From assembly GCA_035578175.1 (NCBI GenBank), contig JAQMRL010000002.1:101100748-101164747 (forward strand): a stretch of 64,000 nucleotides of DNA, written 5' to 3'. Positions within the stretch are counted from its first letter, which is position 1. Every line of letters begins with the position of its first letter. This DNA comes from Catonia carolina (Eukaryota; Arthropoda; Insecta; Hemiptera; Achilidae). The position numbers and the translations under genes were made by a program. Under the pieces are notes generated by a model. The model did not search any database. It had not been told where the DNA came from and saw only the letters and a program-made list of their open reading frames with translations. This document shows positions 23,580 to 35,900 of the stretch, one piece after another.

Positions 23580-25152
23580 AATGAGATTACTATAATATTT
23601 TTTTAAGGTAATAGCATTAGTGTACTTGTAGATAATAATCCTTTGCTATAAAGTACCCATACATTTATGACTGATCCACTTAGATCATGCATGAAAGATC
23701 AGATGTGCTTTCTAATTTCTAATAAATAATAAGCCATTTTCAAAATTACATAGGTGACATTTAAAATTTTATCCTACTATAGCGATCATTATATACAATG
23801 GAAACAAAATGAAATATTTTTGTTTACTCTAATTAAAAAACATAGCAGGGATTGTTTTATTTAAATATATCCACCCTGATTTTATCACTGCATATTTCTA
23901 GACTCTTGGTACAAAAAGCCATGAAATTGAACAGGAATAAGATGTAATTTATATTTGATTGTTGACTAGTTATCATAAGTCACTTACCCAACCAGTGTAA
24001 CTTAATAAATGAGTTCACTAACAGGGCCAAAAAAATTTATAACAATGCAAAACTTTGTGTTTAAATCAAAATTTTAAACCAGAAATATCCACAAGCTAGA
24101 TGTTATCCTAAAAGTATGTTATCCTTTTAGATAGTTTCTCGTTATAACCAGATAAAAAATCACTCCATCCTTCCAGATAAAATGTAACCAATTAACAAGC
24201 AGTGAATAGGTAACAAACACTGACATGTAACTAATATATATTTTTACATAAATTAAATACAAAAAAATTTACAGTTTCTTTTAACTTCTGTTACCATAAC
24301 CATGATTTCATGAAGCAATTTCCATACCAAACTGATATGATACAAATTAAAGATTAAAAATCTTAAACAAATTGATTGTAAATCACCGGGAACTGAAATC
24401 TTCAGTTGTTTTATTACTTTTTATTAGTAAAATCAAACAAATTGTAATCTATAAACAACTGCGTACAAATTTTCTACCAAAAAAACTACAATAATTTGGC
24501 TACACAGCTTTTAAAATATTAATACATTATTGCTAAGTGGATGGTACAAATTTGAATTTTTAGGAAAAAATTAGTACTTGATTAGTCATGTGCTTAAAAC
24601 TACAGATTAGAAATACCTTTCACTTATAAAAATTACACATACATTCACTAAATATTTTACAGGTGAGAATTATAATACATAAAAGAATTTGGAAATTTAT
24701 TAAACTTGAAATATAGTTAAGACAAGAGTGATCTTTAATTATTTATTGTTAAGTATCTAAAATGTCATATTTTTAAAGTAGTTGACTCTTGATAGTCTGA
24801 GAATGATGGAACGAGAATACCAATGGATTAAATATATTGACTGTAAATAACAGAAAATGGTTCCGATAATTTCCATCATCTGTGTGTTGATAAAGATAGT
24901 TTTGGTCAGTTCCAAATTGTTCATCACAATATTTGACTAATGTTTAATTTGATAAAAACAAATGGAATGATAGAGCAAAGGTATTTATTTACTTCTGCCA
25001 ACGTACTTTTATAATAGCTTGCTATTGTGATTTTTCATTACTCAATTTCATCTATTTTCATTAGTAAAATGTAAAGGTTTACCGGCCTACGATCATTTCC
25101 ATATAGAATTGAACACGCTTGTGTAGTATTTAGGAAAATGGTCAGTCTTATG
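23580..25152. other. Intergenic stretch, no gene seen
   Basis: AT-rich, without recognisable frames or repeats. Confidence 0.4.
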
Positions 25153-25353
25153 TACTGTCTGTCTATAACTTGATGGCCTCCCGCAGAGAGGAGCAAAATC
25201 GGTCCACTACTAGCCTTCTCATAACACGTCATTATGTACCAAGTCTAGTGTACTAGTTAGTAGTAGTACATAATGAAATGTTATTGAGAAGGTTAGTAGC
25301 GGGCCGATTCGGCTCCTCTCTGCGGGAAGCCATCGAGTTATAGACAGACAGTA
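25153..25353. repeat. Long inverted repeat (arms of 87 and 88 bases)
   Basis: The left arm 25153-25239 is nearly the reverse complement of the right arm 25266-25353, with a 26-base spacer. Mismatches are few; both arms carry TACTGTCTGTCTATAAC at their outer end and GTACATAAT-like sequence inside. A transcript would form a long hairpin. Confidence 0.85.
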
Positions 25354-25371
25354 GCAGAGACCTCAAAATTT

Positions 25372-25690
25372 CCTTACTTTGCTGCTGCGTTTTAAATTCT
25401 GCTGGATGGCATAGAAGCTTGGACTTTGAACAGCAATTATATGAAATGACCTCAGGTGTTCAACGCACCATTAAAAAAAGAAAATTAGAATACTATGGAC
25501 ACATGAAGAGAGGTCAGAAATATAGATTATTACGTATCATCTAAGGGAAAATAACAAGAAAATGTAATCCACGTTGAACAAAAACATTGTTGCTAAAAAA
25601 ACCAATGGGATTGTTATAGTGTAGATACGTGTGCACTTTATAGACCGACTGCCAATACAGTGCAAATTGCTATTATGGTTATGAAATTTC
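25372..25690 (+). pseudogene. LINE fragment: end of a reverse-transcriptase ORF
   Basis: Translation with frameshifts gives AEAWTL-like, KKRKLEYYGHMKRGQKYRLL and GKITRK segments, the usual order after the RT domain in common insect non-LTR elements. A VQIAIMV segment near 25660 fits the C-terminus. Stops show it is dead. Confidence 0.6.
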
Positions 25691-25739
25691 TGAAAGGAAT
25701 TTTCTTCACAGTACATGTAGAAAAAAGGAATTATTCATA

Positions 25740-26115
25740 GGTGTCAACAGAGCCACCTCTTAGTGGGAACACTAAGGTATAACAAACATACTGGAAACTA
25801 ACAGCTAAGTTGAGGCACACCGTAAGAGGATAACAATCTTGCTCATGATGAATCTAGTCTAAGCATCAAGCAGCTTATAGTGATGTAGGCTCAAGATACT
25901 ATCATCTTAGGAAACATCTAAATAACATGGAGATCTATACAATGGTAACCTGATATGTAGGCTATGTTGTGAAGTGGAAGAAACTGCCTTCTACATAATA
26001 TTTACATGTGAATTGTAAACAGTACTAAGTTCAAGTTAAAAAACCTAGAGGACATTCTACCATGAAAAGACTTGGCAGATCTCAATACGATTTCATGCTA
26101 TACTATATAAACAGT
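25740..26115 (+). pseudogene. LINE fragment: RNase H-like C-terminus
   Basis: YHLRKHLNNM followed by CRLCCEVEETAFYIIFTCE (the latter near 25960-26015) resembles the end of LINE RNase H domains (TGH..LR.HL ... C..C.E.EET..H.L..C). Internal stops are present. It probably comes from a different LINE than the fragment just upstream. Confidence 0.55.
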
Positions 26116-26119
26116 CACG

Positions 26120-26841
26120 AGAACGTAATTCTTATCAATGAAAAAAATTAAATGAAGTGTTTTAAACATTGAAGTGTTAACGACTTTTAATATTTTCAAT
26201 ACTTATTAAAATGTTAACTTTGCTCTATCCATTCTGACAACACAGTCTCTTCACTATCTCTTTTTATCATTAATTTAAAATAGTACGTTGTATAACGGAC
26301 TAAAAATATAATAAAAATAGTTCACACTATCAAGAATTCAACTGCATGACTAAAATAATACAAGAACTGTAGAAACGATGCTGTAATAACAACACGATCG
26401 AATCAAATTAACAAAATAAGAGATTCCATATAAAATTATATTGGCTACATTAACACGAAAAACATAAATGAATATTCTAAAAGTAAAAATAACTCTAATA
26501 ATAATTAATAGTAATTATTATATACATAATAAATTCAGTTCAAAAAAATAATAAATTTACAAAGTAAAAAGAATACTCGAAAAAATTGATGCACAATTAT
26601 ATAATTAATAAGCTAAATAATAATAATAATAATAATCTATAATAATGAAATAAACAGTATACAAGAAGAAAGTTTAATTAAACAAATGAAAAAATACTAT
26701 AAATAATATAATCTAATAATTATGAAAATGAAATAAAAAAGAAAAACAACACACGTGTATAACTACATTACTTTGTTTTAAAATCAAACAAAGCGATTTG
26801 AATGTGAGAAACAAGTGGTTGAGGAGGGTTAAGAGATCCAT
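26120..26841 (-). other. Probable 3' UTR and downstream flank of Maf1
   Basis: Very AT-rich. An ATTAAA hexamer on the minus strand at 26673-26678, about 165 bases after the stop, could be the poly(A) signal. An AAT microsatellite lies at 26616-26635. Confidence 0.35.
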
Positions 26842-26914
26842 TTAATAAAAGTCATCGTCATCTTCATCCATTGTGAAATCACTTCCGATTCCTGAATCAA
26901 TTGCATATTTTGAG
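26842..26914 (-). CDS. Maf1: Maf1 coding exon 6
   Basis: 73 bases, acceptor TTTTTTCAG. Encodes a short acidic tail (MDEDDDDFY) and TAA at 26842-26844. Confidence 0.9.
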
Positions 26915-29900
26915 CTGAAAAAATTGAACATAAATGAATAAAATTATTACAATAAATAAATTATAACAAAGGATGGTGCAATATACTATTTTTTGTGTCA
27001 TTAATCATCTAAATGTTATAATCTTTTAAACCTGAGCAAGTATTTTCAATCCAACAAATTAATTTACACTTTGTACTACCTCAGATGTTTCTTGAAGATC
27101 ATTCGCAGCAATCTCAGTAAAAATTTTAGACCAGTTTGTCACATCTCTTTCTCAAAGCTTCAATTATTAAGTATAACAAATGAAATGTAACATTAGGCTA
27201 TGTGCAATTAACAAGTTTCAGAATGTCCAATGAGATACGTTCTATGATTCATAAAACTACATTTTCTTCACTTCAAAAGTATTACATTAGTCAATTAAAA
27301 TAAAAATACCTAATAATATTGCGTTGTTGTTAGGTCAACAGCCAAAAGGCTGGTTTGATCCTCTAGAGGCATCACTAAGTAAAATGACAAGTGATGTGGT
27401 TTACCATTGTCTTCCTCTCTGATTGTAAAAGTCTGCTTATCAGCATGCCTTGCAAATGAAATTTTCACTTCATTCACCACAGGGTCTAGCTGTATAATGA
27501 TATTCATTACTCTCAGAGGCGATAACTCTGACTAAAGGTGTTTACACCTCTACCTCTTCTGTTCTTAAATGGTCCAGTCATATAATTGGCCGACCGTGTG
27601 ATAAGAAACAAAACAATTATCATAGCCCTGGAACTAGCAGATCAAGTAGAAATAATTTAACACTCCACCTGCTGGTTACGGACATTATAATATTACACGA
27701 AAACAGAAATTACAGTCACGAAACCACTATGCAGACAAGATTTTTATAAGCAATAAGGAAATAAAATTAATTTTTTGGAAATTTTAAAATTAATTAAATT
27801 TTTTCACAATTTAAATACCTAGGAGAGATCATCACACTTTAAATGACACCACTTGGCCTAACAAAACAACCAAGATGAAACAAGCTCAAGGTTTGGGCAA
27901 AATACAACCAAAAATGCTTATCTGTAAACATTAAAATTGCTCCTAAAAAAACGGTAAAACTTCCACAGCAAACATATGCCCGTGAAACTCTGTTCCAACT
28001 ACACAAAACAAAAAGAAATCAGGACTAGTTGAAAAAAAGACTGAAAGGTGAATCATTAAGACAGATAAATAAGACATCAAGTTGGTGGGATCTGGTCCCA
28101 ACAAATCTGCGAAGAAAATACTCAGATTATTACTACAATAAAAAAACCATATATCTTACTTCTTCCATATCCTCAGGTGCCAGAAAACAGGATTTTACAG
28201 AAATTAGTACTTCAAGGTCTCAAAAAGAAAGTTAGCGGAAAATGAATTTAAGATTATCAGGCAAAATCTGGAAGAAGTTGGACTGGATGTCACTGACACA
28301 TACAACAAACAAATTCAACACTCCTCAAGCAATGCAAATTTCCCATAGTGACCACATCTCACAAGTATAGATACTGAAGTCAAGAGATTGCCTTTTGTGT
28401 ATGGATGGGCTGTAAGGAAGGGAAGTGAAAATTGATATTGCTGCCAACCTCAACAGCGAGACACTACTCGTATATTTTCTACATACATTTTGTAAGCTGT
28501 GGTTTATTCAGAGAAAATGTTTCTTCATAAACCTTATAACAAATATATGTGACATGTAATATTGCCAATAGCTTAATTAGGTGTCTAAAAATGTTTGATT
28601 TACTGTAATTACCAGCTACCTTATTCCACTGAAACAAAATTTTCTACGAATGAATCGCCTTCTTTACTATCGCTGTCACCAGCGTCTTCACTATCAGTCT
28701 CGCTAGTATCTACCTAACCATTTCCTTTTTTTCCAAGGTGCCACTCACTCATGGCTATTGTTAAGAGGCAGGGAAAGGCATTTTTGTTTAGCTTCAACTT
28801 CACAGCATTATTATACGGCATATTAGATTTAGTTCAGCACTGTGAATATTCTGTCCACGTTTTCAAGAAACTAACATTTCTGTTTACAATAACAAACAGT
28901 TATATTTGTACAGTTAACCGACAAAAGGTTCCACGATACACTGTACCATATGGTCTGGGTATAATATAAGTTGCTGTGTTTGTTATACTGAACTTAAAGT
29001 AGTTCCGCATGCACACTGATGCTTTTCCCCCTTTACCCCTCGTTGTAAACAAGGGCAACTCGTGACTCAAGTAACTATATAATATGAGGGTAACGGATGC
29101 TATCAGAAAGCAAAGATCAGAACTATGAAAGAGTACAGGCAAACTCACAACAGCAAAACGAGAGGTCCTCATAAAAGAATTTATCATGGATGACTAAAGT
29201 GGTCCAATGAGGCCAAAAAAAAAAACAATTAAACAAAAAATTCAAAATTACCCATTAGTGACTTTACACATATCAGTGCTTTTGAAATGCACTTTAGTGT
29301 ATCTTTTCCTCGAGTTGATCTACAGCTCTAAGTTTTCATATTTATTTTTACTACCACACATCAAAGTTGTACACAAAAAAGTCTTGTTACAGTAAGTAAA
29401 AAAGTTGGCTAGAAATATAATTAAATAAGATTGCACATCATAAATTTTCAAAAATTGTTTAAGAAATTTTTTATGCCATTCTTTAGAAATTAACAAAAAA
29501 ATATTCAACAGAATTAAAAAATAATTTTTATATTAACCTAAACTGGAAATGACATGATCAGGAACCAGGAAGAAAGAAAAATACTAGTGACAAATTAAAT
29601 TCCTTCCAAAAATTAACAAAAAGGAATATAAGATGAAAAATACAGAGTATAGTGAAATTTTATTAATCAAATAGGAAGAGCTAGGATAAGATGATTTGGA
29701 ATTGTGTAGTGGATGAGAAAACAAAATAAGGTAAAAGGAAAAAAAGTGCACACAGGAAACCATGGATAGACCATGAGGAGGACACTAAAGAATGGTGAAT
29801 GGAAACAGAGAGATACAGAAGAAACAGTAGAGGGCAGACAAAGATTACTAAATAATGGTCTATAATTCGTTGCCCAACCTTGGAAACTGAATAAGGTGAA

Positions 29901-32900
29901 ATAGGAGAATAAGAATTAGAATTTTACATAATCTTGCACATCACATATTTTTAAAAGACAGAAAACTGTATGTGTATGTAACCAGATCTGACAAAATGAC
30001 AGGCCCAACTAAGAGAATGGATAAACAAACATACTCACTAACTAATTAGTAATTACACATACTTGATAGCTCTGCAATTGAAGAAGACAATCCTTTTTAA
30101 TTTGCGGTTGTAGAAAAAGTAATTGAATGACCACAATGAACCGTCTTCGCTAAATGGATCTGAGATCAAATCCGGATTGTAACTGAAACCATAAATATTA
30201 TAATTAACAAATGTACACCAAGTCTGTAATGTAAAACTTATCTGTAATTAAATTCATAGACTAACATTCAGATAACTTAGTTAATTTTATGACTAAACAA
30301 ATAATTATGTTTCTTTTATGGAAACTAGTCAATAAGACTATAGTCAATAAATTACTATACTGTATTACTGACAGATACCTGAAAAGCAAAGCGTAATTCT
30401 CAATAACTTCAATTTGGCGTTAAACTAACCATTGTACAACATTTTTTACCAAATTGTGTATGCTACTACTTTCTGACAACCATTAACCATTATTTTTGAT
30501 TAAGAGCCATTTTTAATTTTTACAAAATCAATATCATTCATCATACCCTTAAACAATAAAAAAAATAAGGAGCGCTTTATTCAGAAATTAGAACTGTTAA
30601 AAAAAGCATTTAGATTTAAGATTATGAAACCCTAATTTTGTGGTTACATGGTTAATTTGAAAAATGCCTTAAGGATGGATAGGTTTTCTCCTAGAAAGAG
30701 TAATATGCCATATATTCTTCTACAACAACTTTTCTGGAAAAATAATAAAACTAGAATAAAAGTTAAAATAGGGAATATTACATCTTTTTATGATTGTTTC
30801 TTACTCTCAAGAAAGTAATAGTAGTAAATTTTGTGAGGTAAACAACAATATAAAGATTTAAAGTAACTGACCTGTAAATATCGCACTCAGACATAGCAAT
30901 TTCATCCTCAATCGCTTGCCACAAATGAGATCGCAAGACACGATATTGTTCACCAGCAGCTGCACTCAAGTTACTATCCACTGCATTCATCACCCACTTG
31001 AAAGAAAAAGAAGACAGATTCGTTTTATAAACTTACAATTTAATAATTTATTAAATAAAATGACGGTTTAATTTTATTGTTAAAAGATAAATATTAAAAT
31101 AAATTATTCAAACTATTACCTGGAGACTTGGTTCCTTGCTAAATTCATGGCTTTTCGCATTAGAAAAATCATAATCGGGCTGAAATGCAGCATTGAGTGT
31201 TGCTATTAAATAGAACAAGGTCTTTCTGCTGATCGTGTCGCATAATGGGCCTTCTTCGTCACCTGATATGCTCCGACTGTACAAACAAGCAAACAAATTC
31301 AATTTTAATAACAATCTTGACGAAAAACACAAAAGCAGTGTAGATCCATTTCAGTGGATAAGGTGTTCATATTCTTAACTGACCAAGCTGAAAATTTCAG
31401 GTTCCATTCATGGTTAGGTTCAAAAACTAACCTATCACAAAAAAATATATTATGCATGTATTAGAAACCTTAGTCGATTTATCTGTGCAAAAGGTTCAAC
31501 AATTTCTAATATATACAGTAGAACGTCGATAATTCGAGCTAATTGGGGCTGACTGTACCTCGAACTACGAAAAACTCGGAATACACGGAGAAATAGATAA
31601 AAATCGAAAATATGTACAAATTTTTAATTTTTTAACTAACAATAAAATGTTTTAAATATGTACAGTACCTTGAAAGTGGTGCAGTTAGGCCTTCATACAC
31701 TTACCAGACTTTAAAAAAACAGTCCAGAGTTTTTTGCTTCAAAATAGAGTCACTTTTTGGGCCGCAATATCACGCCACCGTCTCAGTAGCATTGTGTCAG
31801 TCGGTGTCGCCTCACAAAAGTTGATAATACAATATATAACTTTAAAATATACAGTAACTAAAAAAATTTGTTTTCAACCAAACACAACTCGAATTACCCG
31901 GACCCTCGAACTATCGAGGTTCTACTGTATTTGAAAAATGGTATGCATGAAGGTGGTTCAGAATGGCAGACAAAATGCAGACTTTTCAATTTGAGAGAGT
32001 CTCAAAAAAGTGGAAGAAAATTTTAACAACTCTTCAAGAGCTACTAGAACAATTATGTCTCCAATCATTTTATTCCTTAACAAATATTACTGAATTGGGA
32101 AATTTCAACATTGAATTGAAGAACAGTGTTGAAAAGTCCCTTGGCAACGTTTTAACAAACCAACAAATAACAAAACACAGTTCTCTCAAGAGTAGGTACC
32201 TTCACTCCACTGATACTACCTAGTGATTATTATTAATTAATAAAAGTGCCTTCTAAAACTTGAAAAATTACAAAAATACCCAAAAAATACAGAATTTACA
32301 TATTTTTTTAAAATGAAACTGATATAAATCTACTGTCATTGCTTCTCCCAGGAACACTGGGTCTCCAGCTCTTCTAGGAAGAGATGAGGATAAAGAGTTA
32401 TTATCTGAGAAACATAAGTAAATCAACCAATAGTGCTGACACATACAACAAGTATTTATTCAGATCGAACTTGACGTAGGAAGACAGGAAGTTCTAGTAT
32501 AATATTAGTACAGCTTAGGAGAACATCGTTATATTTTTGCCAAGCCTAGTGGTAACATATTTAGTGTTAAAGAGAAAAATGTATAGCATAAAGAATTTTC
32601 TTTTAATAAAAGCCTGCGGGAACCTTTCATACACTAACTGAGAATACGAGGCTCTGCCTTGATGGAACATATTTTCCTTAGCTTCTAGTGAGTCATGTAT
32701 AAGAAATATTAGCTCCCATTGTACAACCAATAGGCAGATCATGAATACGCATCTAAGCTAGGAACAGAACAAATAGAGATTTTATGTTCTTAAAAGTTCT
32801 GTTTCAACAATAGTGATGAGATACTATATTAATTCACAATCCCGTAAGTAAACTATAACTTAAGTTATAGAAGCGGTAATAGTTACCTGTATTGTGCTTG

Positions 32901-35900
32901 ACCAGGTGAAACTCCAAGACTAGTTTGTGGTGGTGAGAGTGCTTGTAAATCATTCGGATTCACTCCTTGTTCGGAATTAAATCTTTTGTACAATTGTTTG
33001 TCACCTCCAGCCATCTTGCACGAGTAGCTTTCAACTCTACAACACAAACAAATAATAATATTTCATCAACCCTTTTAGTCCTCCTGATTCTTAACGAAGA
33101 CAAAGACACTCTACATGTGGAACAGGTGACATACTCTAGTTTTCTAAAAAAATTTTTACACAAATGATGAATATTCAAATAAGATAAATAATTTTATAAA
33201 ACTTTTTGAAAAATATGTACACCGCAACCTTTAACAGAACAGGGGAAAAATATCTTCATAAATAATGAAGATATTTTATTCAAATTACTGAAGAGAAATT
33301 ACATTGTGAACAAATACACACACATTGGACGAATTACATTGAAGAGAATAGTTAGCTCTGTGATCTGTAAGAAATTATTTTTTAAATACTGATCAGAACT
33401 AACAATTTTTAAATTTTTTGTTTTAACAAATACAGTTTCAAGACAAGGGTTATTTAAAACCTTTACCATAAAATTTAAAATAGAATCGTGACTATAACTA
33501 ATTTAGATAAAATTTTATGTTTTTTCTAGTGTTACATGACATGTAAAAACTTAATAAATAGGAGAATCAATTATTGTAATGAAATATATCATGTCATGTG
33601 ATTAGGTGTATTATAAATTTATTATTTTCAGTAATGTAGAAATAACTCAAAAGAAAAAATTGTACATTTTTTCACAAAACTGTGATTTTATTTGTTTATT
33701 TTGCATCCAACTGTTGTGGACAATTAAGTTAATACAGACAGTGAAAATGAAAATAAGTGATGAAAAAATGCCAGACCCAACCGGGAATAAAACCCGGGAC
33801 CTCGGTGTAGAAGCTAGTTGCGCTAACCACTACGCCAACAGGCCAGCCATTTCCATTCTAGAGTTCTTTTGTTCATACATACATAAATTGGTAGAAACAT
33901 GATTATTTTTATCTTCAGGGTATCTAAAAACATGTATTTCCAGGGAAAACCTTATTTCAAAAAGTGAACATAAACATGAAAACAAAAACTTTCCTTACCG
34001 ATATTTCATATGCGGCAAGGCCAAAAAATTATTTATTTTATAATTTTCAGGGTATACTCAATTAAATCGAGTAAAAATTCAATTTGAAAAATCAACAAGA
34101 AAACAATACTTTCCTTCCCTATATATTCATATGGGAAAAGAGAAAGTAAAAAGAAAACAAAAGTATTATTTTAGAAAAAAATGAATGCATTAAGAAGATA
34201 TGTAGGAAGTTAAAGAGACAAAGGGAATGGAATGTGTAAAACAGTTTAACTTTAATAATAACAAAAACAAAACGAAACAAGCACCTATAATTAACCACAA
34301 CTCGTTTTATCAACAACCAATGGACAGACCCCACCAGCCAAAATAACAACTAATAATTAGGTATCATTTATAACAAACATTAAAAACAACTTCAAGGTCA
34401 CACCACCACTACTTTTACCAAACTATTTTAATAGAATGAGTGGATAGTTAAATCTCTTTTTAAACCTACTAAACTGCTGCACTTTTTCCAAACACTACAA
34501 CCTACTATCTATCTCCTTGTATTATAGACAATTATTTTATTAATCTTGATTTTTTATTTTAATATTAATGTTATTTTTTATTATATTAATTACAATATTA
34601 ATTTATGAACATCCTATGCTGGTATTACCAACAGCCCTATTACCTAAAATTGAAATACATATTTCTAAGGCACCAGTAATCTAAACTTGCCAATGTGCTT
34701 TTGTGTACTTTACTTTCTCTTGCCTATATGAATATATAGGAAGGAGAGTATTGTTTTCATGTCGATTTTTCACCGGATCTACACGTTTTCAGACCCCCCT
34801 GAACCCAAAAACTGTTTTTAGCAATTGGTCTGTGTGTGCATGTGTAAACAGAATATCTCAAGAACGGACCAGCGTACGAACTTGAAACTTAAGTTACGTA
34901 CCACTACCGGACTCGACACGAACATTTTCATTGAAATCGGTCAACCGGAAGTAGTAGTTTATTTGTGAAATTTTTCACTTTTCTGTGTTTATCTCAAAAA
35001 CTGAAACTATGATTGTTTTTAAAATAGACTGGTTTACTAAATTTTTTATGCTTTACAAGATAGGGTAGGCGCCATGTTTGCTGAAATTCTTGGTGAGGCT
35101 CTTTTTACGTAAAAAAATTATTTTTTTAAGATTACTGCTTTAATATGCATTTTAGCGCAAAAATTTACATAATAAAAGTTGTAGAGAATTTAAAATCCTA
35201 CAACTTTTTATTTCAAACATTTTTTTGTATAACGTTTAGTTTGACGGTAATTAGCGATTTTCTGTTTTTTTCTCATGAAAACTTGTGCAAAATCGATTTT
35301 TTTAAGATTTCGGCATTTTACGACAAAGGTGTATATAAACAAATTTATAGGAAATTAAAAGATCTACAACTTTTATTTAAAGCATTTTTCTCTACAGAGC
35401 CTAGTTTAGCGTGAAAGAGTGATTTTTCATATTTTTAAGCCAAACTGAGGTCGATTTTCATTTTACGTCTTTCACTCATGATTAAAATAAGGTTATGTTT
35501 TTTGAGGTTAGGTTCCTATTTATTTATATTTTTTTATGACAAATGTTATGTTTTATTGGTACTTATTTGCATTGGCAAGAGAAAGTCGTGTGAGTGTTTC
35601 ACACCAGATTTTTTAAAGTGCTTTTGTGTATTGAAGATGTGTATTTCACACACGAAAGCACTTTAAAGATTGTTAAGTGTTTGCTATAAACAGTTTATTA
35701 CTGGTGGTTTAGAAATACATATTTCAATTTTAATTACAATAAATAGAAGTTTCTTAGTTAACTGAACTGAAATTACTTTCCCAAATAAGTATATAAATAA
35801 ATATACTTACATAATAAAAATCAATGATTATTTTTATTTGTTCAGAATTTAAAATATAACTTTAAAGAGCTAAGCGTATTAAAGCAAATACTTTACTTTT

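Noticed and set aside
34708..35617. Family R as a Helitron
   Set aside because: It has a target-site duplication and lacks a 3' CTRR end after the hairpin.
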